A stretch of 64,000 bases of DNA from the NCBI GenBank assembly GCA_028564705.1, contig JAPXFQ010000351.1, positions 1,302,001 to 1,366,000 of the forward strand. The letters are read 5' to 3'. Shown one piece after another: positions 32,546 through 44,394 of this stretch (position 1 is its first letter; the number at the start of each line of letters is the position of its first letter). The translations under genes were made by a program, and so were the position numbers. A model generated the notes under the pieces. The model had not been told where the DNA came from. It ran no database searches and saw only the letters and a program-made list of their open reading frames with translations. This stretch comes from Apricaphanius iberus. Its lineage: Eukaryota; Chordata; Actinopteri; Cyprinodontiformes; Aphaniidae.

Positions 32546-34770
32546 TCATTGTTTACAGAGTTTTAGTTTGATAAAATGTTGTAAAATCACAAACATTTGA
32601 TCCCAACACATCCGTTTTCTGAATCTAAAAGAGTCCCCATATTTTTTAGATGTTAACTGTATAGTAAATGTGGGTGCTCACTTTATTGTTCTCAGCTGGT
32701 GAGAATGGAATTAATTCACACAGGCCTGAGAGCAAACTGTATCTCTGTTCCGGTGGCTCAGTGCTGTCCCTAACGTGTGCAATAGTTCCCTATGAACTCT
32801 GTGTGTGCATGTTAGTGCGGAAAACACCCAGTAGGTGGAGCCAGAGAGCATCAGGCAGGGTTTACTTTTTACAAAGAGAGATATTCATCATCTGTATTCC
32901 CCATGTATGAATGCAGATGTGCCCCTTCCTAAATATGCATGCTAGAGAATGCTTGTTGTAAGCATTGTAATATATTAACACAGTTCATTCATGAGTGGGG
33001 AATTACCATTTAAAAGATACAAACTAAATATATAATTTTTCTTGCTTGTTGACAAATAAGACAATCTCCAAAATATACTGTAATTAGGAGAAAGTTAATC
33101 TTGAGTCATGGAATTGCTTTCAATTCACTGAAACACGTTCTAAGTCCAATCTCGACTAAAACTTCAAAAACACAGTCAGAATTATTAATGGGTCTGCTCT
33201 CAAAGATTTTCCAGTAATTTCCCCTGCATGTATCTAGATAGGTACTCTATTCTGCCTTTCAGATTCATTAACAGCCAAGCCTCCTGTGCCTTTTCACAGT
33301 GCAGCTGTCTGTATCATACATACATGATGGTTACCTCTTCATCTCTTACCTGCACTGTTAAAACACCTCAAACTTACCACAGAAAAAACAGGCTTTAAAA
33401 CAATGTTTTGCAGATGATGATATGATGGTTGTTACAGGTTGGATTTTCTTTATTACCTTAAATAAATTCTACCATCTGACTTTTGATTTGGCAAACAAAA
33501 CATTTGGTCTGTCAGTATTTGTCCAATGCATTTTGGTGATGTGCAGCATGCTCATAACCAAATCATGGAAACTGAGACACATCCAGAATGTTTGTTCCTG
33601 AAAACAGACAGTGTTCAACATGACGTTAAAGACATGATAATAGCTGACATGGAGAGAATGGTGATATGTTTCTCTCAGATCCCACTCCAGCTAAAATGAC
33701 TACAACCATGAAATAGAGGTATCCATGGTTACTTCAGGAGCCATGTTAAAGGGTGCCTCAGTGTATCTCTATTCTGCAGCACTTTCCACTTCTTTTCTCA
33801 TTCATCACTTGAGAGAAATCACAGAGCCACCTGAAGGTTTCCGACAGCTACAATTTGGCTTTTGCAAATGAGATCTGCAGAGAATAATCTCAGCGATATT
33901 AATGAAGATAGACCGGCTATTAGAGAGTTCTGAATTATGAATGCAAATGACATTACATCTGCAGTTACCTGGCTCACTGTGAGACAGTGAAACGCAGAGC
34001 TTGTGTAGTTCACTCCTACATTGGCGCTGCAGCAGGAAATATTGCATAGGAGCATCAGCGACACGACATATTTGCAGTCTTCAGAACAACCTGTTACCTT
34101 GACAACGAAATGTTATCATTCAAGCCCACTGCTACCTTCTCTCACAGCAGGACTCAAATGTGCTTTAAACGTATACTGCTGCAGGGTTTTACTCCTCATT
34201 TCAAGGGCGGACAGAGATGTCCAGTGAGCTGAGATGTGCCAAAATCTTTGAAAATTATGCCCAACTGTTGCACTGACAGTTTTATAATTATAAAATTACA
34301 ATTAATTATTAATAATAACTGAGAGTTTTATAATTATATTCTGCCTTTTAACCGGTTTCTGTTGTGTTTTTTGTGGGAAGCAACTCATAAAACAGTGGAT
34401 CAGATAACATTTTTTGAGATCCTGCAAGGTAAATTTGATACTGAAGATGCTATTTCACTAAACTCCAAAAACACATTTTTAAAGAGTGATAAACTGAAGA
34501 TGGGATCATCCATTAGAACTCAGCAGCCTTGCAAAAGGATTCATAGCTCCTAAAATGTTTGATATTTGTAAAGTAGCATTAAGGTGTGACGTGGAAAATT
34601 AATTGTGCATTGTTTTCGAAATGTTCTAATATATGTTTATTTTCTAAATTGTGGTACTGTATTGTGGTATTGTATTCACCTTTTCAGAATCCCATACCCC
34701 TAAACAAAATTAGTGGCAACTGACTTCACAAGTCAGCTGGCTAAAAATAAAGTCCCCCTGTTTATTGTAT
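32546..34770. other. Unassigned DNA
   Basis: 2.2 kb without recognisable coding region, terminal repeats or known repeat motif. The open frames here are short and not supported. Confidence 0.5.
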
Positions 34771-35100
34771 TTGGTCATATTTTAGGAAAATGCTCTCTAA
34801 GCCTATGACCCGTCGGGGATGTCCCTCCGTCTTCTAATGTTGTCTGCTTGTGAAAAAAAATTTCAGTAAATGTGCAAAGCTGGTTGAGATAAACCCCCAG
34901 AAGACTGTAATAACAGCAGGTGCTTCTACAAAGTATATTTAGGGGGGCTGAAAATAAATGCATGGCACATATTTTTATTTGTAAAAGGAAAAAAAATATC
35001 CTCTTGCTTCCACTATAATATTGCACTATATTGTGTTGGTCTGTCACATAATAGGATACAATACAATAGGATTATAAAATGAAAAATGACTGAGTGGTCC
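34771..35100 (+). mobile_element. Tc1-like transposon 3' terminal remnant
   Basis: Contains AGTAAATGTGCAAAGCTGGT, then CAGGTGCTTCTACAAAGTAT and TGTGTTGGTCTGTCACATAA, the 3' non-coding end of a common fish Tc1 group. It is fused to an L2 fragment. Confidence 0.65.
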
Positions 35101-35935
35101 AAGGAGTATTATATTTATCCATAAATCCAGATGAATCCAACCAGTTAGATAGATTAGAGGCATGTCTCAAAGACATATAAACCTGGATGAATCTGAATTT
35201 TCTACTTTTAAATTCAGAAGTTGTTGTCTTTGGACCAGAACCTTTAAAAAGGAAACTGCTAAATCAATCACTTCATGTGGATGACATTAATTCTACCTCT
35301 GGTAATAATGTAAAGAAAATCTGTGTAATTTTTGACCAAGACATGACATTTGAATCCCATATTAAACAGGTTTCTAATATTTCTTTCTTTCACCTCTGGA
35401 ATATTGCTAAAATCAGAAACATCCTGTCCAGAAGTGATGCAGAGAAACTAGTCCATGCATTTGTTACTTCAAGGCTGGATTACTGTAATTCCTTATTATC
35501 AGGAAGTCCACAAATTGCAATTTAAAGCCTTCAGTTGATCCAAAATGCTGCAGCAAGAGTTCTGATGAACATTAAAAAGAGAGATCACATTTCTCTTGTT
35601 TTGGCTTCTCTCCACTGGCTCCCTGTTAAATCCAGAATAGAGTTTAAGATCCTCCTCCTTACTTATAAATCCCTTAATAATCAGCACCATCATACATCAG
35701 AGATCTGATTGTTCCATATGTTCCTAACAGAGCACTTTGTTCTCAGAATGCAGGTCTACTGGTAGTTCCTAGGATTTCTAAAAGTAGAATAGGAGGCAGA
35801 TCTTTTAGTTATCAGGCTCCTCTCCTGTGGAACCAGCTCCCAGTTTTATTCCATGAGGCTGATACTCTGTCTGTTTTTAAGACAATAGACTGCCCCATCT
35901 TTTTTAAATAAAGCATTGATTTATCTGCTAACAGA
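35101..35935 (+). mobile_element. L2 LINE fragment (RT C-terminal part)
   Basis: Plus-strand frame with [72 protein letters not shown], stop, then AAARVLMNIKKRDHIS and [19 protein letters not shown]. This is the thumb and C-terminal domain of L2 ORF2, truncated at both ends and broken by stops near 35524 and 35700. Confidence 0.85.
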
Positions 35936-36571
35936 TCAACAAGGATATAACTCTATTCATATAAACCAGAACTGGAAATCTGTTTTCAACAAAGATTCCA
36001 GCCAGAACCAGCTTTTATTTTAAATTAGAATATAGAATCCACAATTTCTTTTAGATAATCTCGTAATTGCAAAAGCAAAAACACCAACGCCATCGTATCA
36101 GCAAAGCTCCAGCTTTTTATAAATGTGTGATGTACTCCTCATTGCTTGTGCAGCCGAGCTCAGAAGATTAGGAACGCATTCGATAATGAACAAGGTCAAA
36201 CAGTGTGGGAGGAAGAGCTGGGTACAGGCTGGCTCATGGCTGTCAATATGTAAGAGTCGTGTAGTCAAACTTGAACTGTACTTGCTAAACCACACTGAGA
36301 ACATGCCCTGTTAGATCTAAAACCAAGCTCTGCACAAATAAGCATGTCTGTGGTTAAAAACAAACATGTTTTGTTGCCAGAGGATTGACTGAATTCTACT
36401 TAGAAGGAAATATTTCAACATATCAGTCTTTTAAAGCATCAGTGTAAAGAAAGGACACATACTTATTAGAAGAAAATATATACATCTGTTATATGAAAGA
36501 ACACAACGTTTTTTTCTCGCCACCTAATAATAAATCATCTGATGCATTTGGTCTGTTGGGATCACCAACAA
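35936..36571. other. Unassigned DNA
   Basis: No coding region or repeat recognised. Confidence 0.45.
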
Positions 36572-37612
36572 TTCAGTTTTCAGTTCAATTCAGTTTATTT
36601 CTATAGCAGCAATTAAATACACATGTCATATCAAGGGACTTTACAACAAAAGTCATTTCAATACAGTTGTACAAACAGTAGATTGTGTTTAGTTGTTGAC
36701 GTGAGGTTGTGCTCTGCACATGCAGACTCAAGCCACAGCAATCCCTCACACTGAGCAAGCATGTAACAACAATGGAAAGGAAAAGCTCCTGCAGAACCAG
36801 GCTCAGTACAAGCGGCAATCTGCCACGACATAGCAGAGACACAGAAAGAACAAAAGAACTGATGTAAAATTGCTTTCTATATTAAAGAAAGTACAAAGTT
36901 TCTAACAAGACATGGAGGATGTCTTGAGTGGGAGCATCATCTGAATAGGCATGCATTGATATGATACTGGTATTGGGAACCTGCCCCGATACTGTCTAAG
37001 TTACATGTATCAGTATCGGTCAAAGTTAGCCGATAACAGGAACCGATACTTAAAATGTGGTAAATCTGCAATAAATTCCCAAAAAAAGATTCATTTTTCA
37101 CTTCACGTTTTAGTTTTATGGTGATTTTATACATCTGTTAATTTGTCCTAGTTATAGTTTAGTTAGTAAAATCTGGTGCCTTTAGTCTCTTCAAGAAAGG
37201 CATAAGGCGGAAGGTATAAAGTTGATTAATTCACCAATAGTATAGGATCGGTATCGGGTATTCTGGGATTTAAAAAGTCGGATCGGTGCGCCCCTACATC
37301 TGAATCGATGCTCCCCATCCAACAGGGGGCGTTGTAGCTGAGCAGGATACTAGGCCAGAAAAGCTGAGAGAAAACAAGGTCAACAATCGCAATAACAACA
37401 AAAAATACATCTGGAAAGTAGTAGAAGAGTAAAGTAGCAGAGTGAAAAAAGGTCAGTCTGTCCTCCCCTCCAACAGTCTAAAACCTATAGCAGCATAACT
37501 ACAAAAATAACTCAGGATAACCTAAGACATTATAACTATAAGCTTTATCAAAAAGGAAGGTGTTAAGCCTCTTCTTAAAAACAGACAGAGTATCTGCCTC
37601 ATGGACTAAAAC
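36572..37612 (-). mobile_element. L2 LINE 3' end, split by a hAT MITE
   Basis: The plus strand runs from TTCAGTTCAATTCAGTTTAT through GAGGTTGTGCTCTGCACATG and AGCATCATCTGAA, is interrupted at 36946-37296, then resumes TCGATGCTCCCCATCCAAC to the end of ORF2 (ACAGACAGAGTATCTGCCTC, minus strand). It aligns collinearly with the copy at 49650-51180. Confidence 0.85.
36946..37296. mobile_element. hAT MITE inside L2
   Basis: A 351-bp element: left end TAGGCATGCATTGATATG, right end in reverse complement TAGGGGCGCACCGATCCG. The exact 8-bp duplication CATCTGAA lies at 36938-36945 and 37297-37304. Interior rich in CGATAC/GTATCG. The empty site is visible in the L2 copy near 50036-50060. Confidence 0.93.
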
Positions 37613-38049
37613 TTTGTTACGCCTGAACAGTGCAAAAATCAAAATGGGTAACATTATCAGACACAAGAATATATATATATATATATATATACAGACGTGG
37701 ACAAAATTGTTGGTACCCTTCATTAAATCAAAGAAAAACTCATAATGGTCACAGAAATAACTTTAATCTGACAAAAGTAATAATAAATAAAAATTGTATA
37801 AATGTTGACCAATGAAAGTCAGACATTGCTTTTCATCCATGCAAAAATAAATGCATGAAACAGGCCTAGACAAAAATGATGGTACCCCTAGAAAAGAATA
37901 AAAATAATGTGACCAAAGGGACATGTTAGTCCAAGGTATGTCCACTAATCAGCATCCTAGGTGTCTACAATCCTGTAATCACTCAGTGGGCCTATATATA
38001 GGACTCCAGGTAGTCACTGTGTTGTTTGGTGACGTGGTGTGTACCACAC

Positions 38050-38510
38050 TCAATATAAACCAGAGGAAGCAAAGGAAAGAGTTGTCTCAGGAGATGAGAA
38101 AGAAAATCATAGACAAGCATGTTAACTGTAAAGGCTATAAGACCATCTCCAAGCAGCTAGATGTTTCTGTGACTACAGCTGCACATGTCATTCAGTAATG
38201 TACGATCCATGGGACTGTAGCCAACCTCCCTGGACGTGGCTGCAGGAGGAAAATTGATGACAGATCAAAGAGACGGATAATCCAAATGGTAACAAAAGAG
38301 CCTAGAAAGACTTCAAAATAGATCCAAGCTGAACTTTATGCTCAAGGAACATCAGTGTCAGATCGGAACATCCTTCGCTGTTTGAGCCAGAGGACAAATC
38401 ATTAAAAAAAACAGACTGGAGTATGCCAAACTACATGCTGACGAGCCACAAAGCTTCTGGGAGAATGTCCTGTGGACAGATGAGACAAAAATGTAACTTT
38501 TTGCCAAGGC
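38050..38510 (+). pseudogene. Tc1-like transposase, N-terminal half (decayed)
   Basis: Helix-turn-helix region QRKQRKELSQEMRKKIIDKH, GYKTISKQLDVSVTTAAHVI, then a stop, TVANLPGRGCRRKID, RRIIQMVTKEPRKTS, stop, IQAELYAQGTSVSDRNILR. The first catalytic Asp region reads ENVLWTDETK at about 38460-38490 once frameshifts are allowed. The frame is then cut by the L2 insertion. Confidence 0.82.
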
Positions 38511-39624
38511 ACATTCAGTTTTTCAGTTTATTTATATAGCGCCATTTCACAACAGATGTCATCTCAAGGCACTTTACAAAAAGAGTTATTACAATACAAT
38601 GTTAAGTGTAGAAATTACAGAACCACAGAAGATTGCGTCGTGGAATTCTCAGCAATCCCTCATACTGAGCAAGCATGCAGCGACAGTGGGAAGGAAAAAC
38701 TCCCTTTTAACAGGAAGAAACCTCCGGCAGAACCAGGCTCAGCACAAGCGGTTATCTGCCGCGACCGTCTGTGGCTTGGAGAATACATAACAGAGACACA
38801 GAAAGAGCAATAGAACTGATGCAGAAGTTTGTTGCAGGACGTGGAGAATTTTCCGTCACTGCAATGCCATCTTAGTCAGGGTCGTCAAGCAGGGCTAATC
38901 CGGAGCACCTACTATAATAGAAAACAGGTTAGTGCTTGAATTGACAGCACATCATGCAGTTGGGGAGAAGTAGGAGAGAAAGTAGGAACAGACCCTAATA
39001 ATGTCCTCCAACAGCCTAGCCTAAAGCAGCATAGCTACTAACATTAACCTGTCTCCTAGCTACTAGGAGACCTGGCTACCAACACTCTGTCTGAGTCCTC
39101 CTGACCCGTGGACGGTGTAGGGCCGGTAACGGCCCCCGTCATGCCGGGGTCTTCTCGGAGTCGGGTTGTTTGAGAATGCAGCCCAAAGTGGGTGGTAAAC
39201 TCCATCTAAGGCTAAATACCGGCACGAGACCGATAGTCGACAACTATCTTAAGGAAAAATAGACAGAACTGAGAGGACAGAGTTGAAGAGGGCGAGAAAC
39301 GTTTAAGAGATAAACGGTGGGGTCCGCACAGTCTGCCCGGGGGATTCAACCCGGCAGGTAATGGGCGGCCGCACTGTGCGGGAGGATCCCCTTGAGGGAC
39401 CTCTCTCCGGCGCAGGCTGGCCCCTGTGGGGCACATTTCTTCCGCGGCGGTAAGCCGCGACCGGCTCCGGATCTTTACCTGGCTTACATTAATCTATCTC
39501 TACCTAGCTACTCTACCTCTTCCTATCTCTTCCTAACTTTTGACACTCTGCCTGACTACTAACATTAACCTGTCTCTTCCTATCTACCTGTCTGACCTGA
39601 CTCTAACTACCTATAAACATATCT

Positions 39625-42600
39625 CTAACTGTAAGCTTTGTCAAAGAGGAAAGTTTTTAGCCTAGTTTTAAAGATAGACAAATTGTCTGCTTCACGAACC
39701 AACCCTGGGAGCCGGTTCCATAGGAGGGGAGCCTGATAGCTGAAAGATCTGCCACCCATTCTACTTTTAGAAATCCTAGGAACTACCAGTAAACCTGCAG
39801 TCTGAGAGCGAAGGTCTCTGTTAGGAACATATGGAACAATCAGGTCTCTTATGTATGATGGAGCTAGATTATTAAGGGCTTTATATGTCAGAAGGAGGAT
39901 CTTGAATTCTATTCTAGATTTTACTGGGAGCCAGTGAAGAGAAGCTAAAACAGGGGAAATGTGATCTCTTCTTTTAATATTCATCAGAATCCTAGCAGCA
40001 GCATTTTGAACTAACTGTAGACTTTTAATTGTATTCTGTGGACTACCTGATAATAGACAGTTACAGTAATCCAGCCTTGAAGTAACAAATGCATGGACTA
40101 GTTTTTCAGCATCAGTCCTGGACAGGATGGTTCTAATTTTTGCAATATTCCTAAGGTGAAAAAAGGAAATCCTACAGACTTCTTTAATGTGAGTTCTAAA
40201 TGACATATCTTGGTCAAAAATGACACCGAGGTTTTTTGCTTTATTACTGGAGGCTAATTTAATGCCGTCCAGGTGAAGGGGCTGACTAAGTAGTTTCTTT
40301 TTCAGAGCTTCTGGTCCAAAGACGACAACTTCTGTTTTATCAGAATTTAGAAGCAAGAAGTTTAGAGTCATCCAAGTTTTTATGTCTTCCAGACATGCCT
40401 GTAGTCTACCTAACTGATTGGATTCATCAGGATTTATGGATAGATATAGCTGTGTATCATCTGCGTAACTATGGAATTTTATCCCATGCTGCCTAATTAT
40501 TTTACCAATAGGAAGCATATATATAGTAAAGAGAATCGGCCCAAGCACTGAACCCTGTGGTACTCCGCAAGTAACTATTGAGGTTGAGGAAGATCTATTG
40601 TTTACCTGAACAAACTGAAATCTGTTAGACAAATAAGATTTAAACCAACCTAGTGCTGTTCCTATTATACCGACACTTTGAAGCCTTTCTATGAGAATAT
40701 TGTGGTCAACAGTGTCAAAGGCAGCACTGAGATCTAACAGGACCAGAATGGTCACCAGTCCATTGTCTGAGGCTATGAGAATATCATTAGTAACCTTCAC
40801 CAGAGCTGTTTCAGTGCTGTGATGAGCTCTAAAGCCTGACTGAAACTTCTCAAACAGCTCATTATTGTTTAAATGCTCACATATCTGGTGTGCAACTATT
40901 TTCTCAAGAATTTTAGATAAGAAGGGAAGATTAGATATCGGTCTATAGTTAATTAAGTCGTTTTGATCAAGAGAGGGTTTCTTAAGTAGAGGTTTAATTA
41001 CAGCAATCTTAAACTCCTGTGGTACATATCCATTGACTAAGGATAGATTCATTATATTTAAAATTGGAGCAGCGATCAGAGGGAAAACTTCTTTTAAGAG
41101 TTTAGTTGGGATTGGGTCTAAAACGCAAGTTGAAGGTTTAGATGAAGCTAATAATTTTAGTACATCACAAAGTTCGGCTGCATTAAAGCAGTTTAAGCAT
41201 ATATTAGGTTCCACCATTTTTGAGGCTGCCTCATTAACTAAGGAGGAAGCAAGCATATTGGGAAGGTTCCCAATTATCTTATTCTTTATGGAGTCTATTT
41301 TATTTATAAAGAATTGCATGAAGTCGTCACTGCTTAGAGCTTGGGGAATGGTTGGCTCGATAGAGCTATGATCCTGTGTGAGTTTGGCAACTGTATTAAA
41401 AAGAAACCTAGGATTATTTTTATTCTCCTCGATTAAAGATGAATAATATGCTGTTCTAGCTGTGTGAAGGCTCTTTTTATATAGCAATAAACTATTTTTC
41501 CATATTAAAAAGGAATCATGTAAATGCGTGGAGCGCCATTTTCTCTCTAGTTTTCTAACATTCTGCTTTAGGGTACGTAGCTCTAAATTAAACCAGGGAG
41601 TTAATCTTCTATGGCTAGCCACCTTCCTTTTCAAGGGGGCAACTTTGTCTATTGCCCGACGCAGGGAGGAATTAACGCTATGAACTAAAATGTCAAGTTG
41701 TGAGGGGTCACGAGTTAAATCACTGTTTTCTGTTCTGCATTTATAAACTGAGGAAATTAAAGTTGGAAGAGCTTCTTTAAAATTTGCTACAGCGTTGTCT
41801 GATAACGTTCTGGTATAATGAAGTTTTCTTTCAGGTTTGATATGATCCATTAGAGTAAGTTTAAAAGTGATAAGGAAATGATCAGACAGGATAGGGTTAT
41901 GTGGAAAGACTGTTATTTCTTCACAGTCAATGCCATAAGTCAGCACAAGATCTAAAGTGTGGTGACAAGAATGTGTTGGTCCCTGCACATTTTGAGTAAA
42001 GCCTATTGAGTCTAGGATAGTGTTAAAAGCTGTATTTAGACTATCACTTTCATTATCAACATGAATATTGAAGTCTCCGACTATAATGACTTTATCAGTG
42101 TTTAAAACTAAGTCAGATAGAAAATCTGAAATCTGATCTAAAAATTGAGAATAAGGTCCTGGTGGACGATATAAGACCACAAACAAAAGTGGCTTTACTG
42201 CTTTGTTATGTGTATGAGGAAAGCTAAAAACTAGATGCTCAAAGGAACTGTAACTATTATTTTTTTGGAGATTAATTAGTAAATCGGAATGAAAGATAGT
42301 TGCTACTCCACCTCCTCGACCAGTACTTCGAGGGACACTAAAGTTTAAGTAGCTAGGGGGAGTTGACTCATTTATTGTGACATGGTCCTCTTCCTGCAAC
42401 CATGTCTCTGCAAGACAAAACAAATCAATATTATTTTCACAAATTAAGTCATTTACCAAGAGTGTTTTTGAGGGGAGAGATCTTATGTTTAGTAAACCAC
42501 ATTTAATTGATTTGTTTTTATGTTCAGTCCGAGTTTTATTTATCTTTATGAGATTTTTATACTTTGCTCTAGTAGCATTAACTTTTAATTCATTAGTTTT

Positions 42601-42699
42601 GGGTAGTGGACGGGAAACTATCTCTATAGGGTAGTGGGTGGGTGGCAGTCCCTGTTCCTTGACCTGGACTCTGGGTTCCCTGAGCTGGACTCTGGGTTG
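39625..42699 (-). CDS. L2 LINE ORF2: AP-type endonuclease and reverse transcriptase
   Basis: The frame is open from the codon after a TGA at 42702-42700 down to the stop at 39625, 1024 codons. It copies LINE RNA into nicked chromosomal DNA. Endonuclease: CGLLNIRS (about 67-74), LAETW (Glu near 98), GDFNIH (about 208-213), TLDLVLTYG and LSDHF (about 271-275), all catalytic positions kept. Reverse transcriptase: [41 protein letters not shown] and an intact YADD at about 744-747, followed by the thumb and a C-terminal region ending FLFDKAYS. No ATG lies early: the frame may be reached by readthrough or reinitiation, and TTG at 42459 is not a credible start. Best-preserved LINE frame in the window. 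Confidence 0.92.
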   Translation of the reverse strand, partial: QPRVQLREPRVQVKEQGLPPTHYPIEIVSRPLPKTNELKVNATRAKYKNLIKINKTRTEHKNKSIKCGLLNIRSLPSKTLLVNDLICENNIDLFCLAETWLQEEDHVTINESTPPSYLNFSVPRSTGRGGGVATIFHSDLLINLQKNNSYSSFEHLVFSFPHTHNKAVKPLLFVVLYRPPGPYSQFLDQISDFLSDLVLNTDKVIIVGDFNIHVDNESDSLNTAFNTILDSIGFTQNVQGPTHSCHHTLDLVLTYGIDCEEITVFPHNPILSDHFLITFKLTLMDHIKPERKLHYTRTLSDNAVANFKEALPTLISSVYKCRTENSDLTRDPSQLDILVHSVNSSLRRAIDKVAPLKRKVASHRRLTPWFNLELRTLKQNVRKLERKWRSTHLHDSFLIWKNSLLLYKKSLHTARTAYYSSLIEENKNNPRFLFNTVAKLTQDHSSIEPTIPQALSSDDFMQFFINKIDSIKNKIIGNLPNMLASSLVNEAASKMVEPNICLNCFNAAELCDVLKLLASSKPSTCVLDPIPTKLLKEVFPLIAAPILNIMNLSLVNGYVPQEFKIAVIKPLLKKPSLDQNDLINYRPISNLPFLSKILEKIVAHQICEHLNNNELFEKFQSGFRAHHSTETALVKVTNDILIASDNGLVTILVLLDLSAAFDTVDHNILIERLQSVGIIGTALGWFKSYLSNRFQFVQVNNRSSSTSIVTCGVPQGSVLGPILFTIYMLPIGKIIRQHGIKFHSYADDTQLYLSINPDESNQLGRLQACLEDIKTWMTLNFLLLNSDKTEVVVFGPEALKKKLLSQPLHLDGIKLASSNKAKNLGVIFDQDMSFRTHIKEVCRISFFHLRNIAKIRTILSRTDAEKLVHAFVTSRLDYCNCLLSGSPQNTIKSLQLVQNAAARILMNIKRRDHISPVLASLHWLPVKSRIEFKILLLTYKALNNLAPSYIRDLIVPYVPNRDLRSQTAGLLVVPRISKSRMGGRSFSYQAPLLWNRLPGLVREADNLSIFKTRLKTFLFDKAYS

Positions 42700-43129
42700 T
42701 CACGGCTTTGGGGAACTAGAGATAACCCTATCAATGTTCCTGGAAAGAAGCGAAGCTCCGTCCTCGGTGGGATGGATGCCGTCTCTACGTAACAGTCCAG
42801 GTTTTCCCCAGAAGGCCCCCCAGTTATCAATGTAGCCCACATCGTTTTCTGGACACCACCTTGACAACCAAAGGTGGAACGAAAGCATACGGCTGTACAT
42901 GTCATCGCTAGTACGATCAGGCAGGGGACCAGAAAAAATTACAGAGTCAGACATCTTTTTGGCAGCCCTACACACCGAAGCTACGCTAATTTTAGTGACC
43001 TCCGACTGCCGTCGCCGGGTGTCATTGCCACCAGCATGGATAACGATCCTGCTATACCGCCGTTTGTCCTTGGCCAAAAGCTTCAGATGGGACCTAATGT
43101 CCGCAGCCCTGGCCCCTGGAAGGCATTTG
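42700..43129 (-). CDS. L2 LINE ORF1 C-terminal part, SGNH/esterase-like domain (partial)
   Basis: Enters from the 5' truncation point in the same frame as ORF2 and ends at the TGA 42702-42700. Shows IVIHAGGNDTRRRQSE (GxND block) and LLRRDGIHPTEDGASLLS (DGIHP block), the oxyanion and catalytic Asp/His blocks of SGNH hydrolases found in ORF1 proteins of CR1/L2 elements, where the protein is thought to act as RNA chaperone/membrane-binding esterase. The Ser block would lie upstream and is lost. Confidence 0.85.
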
Positions 43130-43130
43130 A

Positions 43131-43652
43131 CATCAGCTCTATGTTCACAGACAGAAAAATTAAGCATATCTAGAAAAGAACACGGTCCCTACTGTGAAAC
43201 ATGGGGGAGGCTCGGTTATGTTCTGGGGCTGATTTACTGCATCTGACACAGGGTGTCTTGAATCTGTGCAGGGTACAATGAAATCTCAAGACTATCAGGG
43301 GATTCTAGAGAGAAATGTGCTGGCCAGTGTCAGAAAGCATGGTCTCAGTCGCAGGTCACGGGTCTTACAACAGGAAAATGACCCAAAACACACAGCTAAA
43401 AACACCCAAGAAGGGCTAAGAGGAAAACACTGGCCTTCTATGAGCCCTGATCTCAATCCTATTGAGCATCTTTGGAAGGAGCTGAAACGTGCTGTCTGGA
43501 AAAGGCGCCCTTCAAACCGGAAACAACTAGAACAGTTTGCTCATGAGGAGTGGGCCAAAATACCTGCTGAGAGGTGCAGAAGTCTCATTGACAGTTACAG
43601 GAATCATTTGATTGCAGTGATTGCCTCAAAAGGTTGTGCAACCAAATATTAA
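43131..43652 (+). pseudogene. Tc1-like transposase, C-terminal half
   Basis: Continues the split gene: KNTVPTVKHGGGSVMFWG, a stop, TMKSQDYQGILERNVLASV, LQQENDPKHTAKNTQ, SMSPDLNPIEHLWKELKRAV, IASKGCATKY and stop. The second catalytic Asp, normally the first D of QDNDPKHT, is Glu here, a change expected to kill catalysis. The catalytic Glu in NPIEHLW is kept. Confidence 0.85.
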
Positions 43653-43870
43653 GTTGTGGGTACCATCATTTTTGTCCAGGCCTGTTTCATGCATTTATTT
43701 TTTAAATAATTCCGTTGAAGCATGGATGAAAAGCAATGTCTGACTTTCATTGGTCAACATTTATATAATTTTTATTTATTATTACTTTTGTCAGATTAAA
43801 GTTATTTCTGTGACCATTATGAGTTTTTCTTTGATTTAATGAAGGGTACCAACAATTTTGTCCACGTCTG

Positions 43871-43958
43871 CATATATATATATATATATATACAGAATTA
43901 GATCACAGTATTTTTGTTTGTACACACCCACACACACACACACATATATATATATATG

Positions 43959-44021
<63 letters not shown>

Positions 44022-44072
44022 ATATATATGTGTGTGTGTGTGTACAAAAAGAAATACTGTGATCTAATTCTG
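43871..44072. repeat. TA microsatellite and 180-bp palindrome
   Basis: TA run 43872-43892, then an inverted repeat 43893-44072. The arms read CAGAATTAGATCACAGTATT from both ends, continue with TACACAC/GTGTGTA repeats and close on a TA-rich centre (about 43940-44030). No coding potential. Confidence 0.85.
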
Positions 44073-44394
44073 TTCAATTCAACATGTTTTCGTTCAGATT
44101 CTTCGTTCAGAGATGGGGATGAATCTTGGCTGATTTACAATCTGAAAATTTGGCTGAAATTCTGCATTTTTTCATCTGACCGGCTGTGCTGCTAGTGCCG
44201 TCTGTGTCCGAAATTTGCGTGAGCAAGGTCCTTAGTGTGCTTAAAGGTGTGCGAATTTTTCTGCCACTGTTTTTTCTAAAAATCTCACACTTTATAAGTG
44301 AGTCCCCTTGGTTTTTCAAACCCTTTTTTAAAGGCATATTAATCTTAAGAAAAGCAAATGGAAATAATCTAAATAAGTCCTTAAACAGCATGGT

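Larger units (their letters stand above)
38515..43129 (-). mobile_element. L2/Maui LINE, 5'-truncated, ORF2 intact
   Basis: A 4615-bp insertion in the Tc1 transposase gene, flanked by ACAT on both sides (38511-38514 and 43130-43133). In minus-strand order: 3' part of ORF1, a single TGA, ORF2, and a 3'UTR of about 1.1 kb with a GC-rich block (39100-39480). The tail reads GGCGCTATATAAATAAACTG and ends GAAAAACTGA. It is truncated inside ORF1, as is normal for LINE insertions. Confidence 0.95.
37692..43870 (+). mobile_element. Tc1-like transposon split by an L2 LINE
   Basis: The left end CAGACGTGGACAAAATTGTT at 37692 and the right end, its complement, at 43870 begin long inverted repeats of about 200 bp (the CATTGGTCAACATTTATA-type blocks near 37800 and 43755 correspond). 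TA runs surround the ends. Without the inserted L2 (38515-43129) the element is about 1.56 kb. The transposase is non-functional. Confidence 0.92.

Noticed and set aside
33805..34064. Two overlapping minus-strand frames of about 80 codons
   Set aside because: No domain, no splice context, overlapping in different frames; treated as chance.
41033..41371. 112-codon plus-strand frame
   Set aside because: It is antisense to the L2 ORF2 RT region and has no recognisable motif.
42874..43246. Plus-strand frames of 99-115 codons
   Set aside because: They run antisense through L2 ORF1 and across the L2-Tc1 junction.
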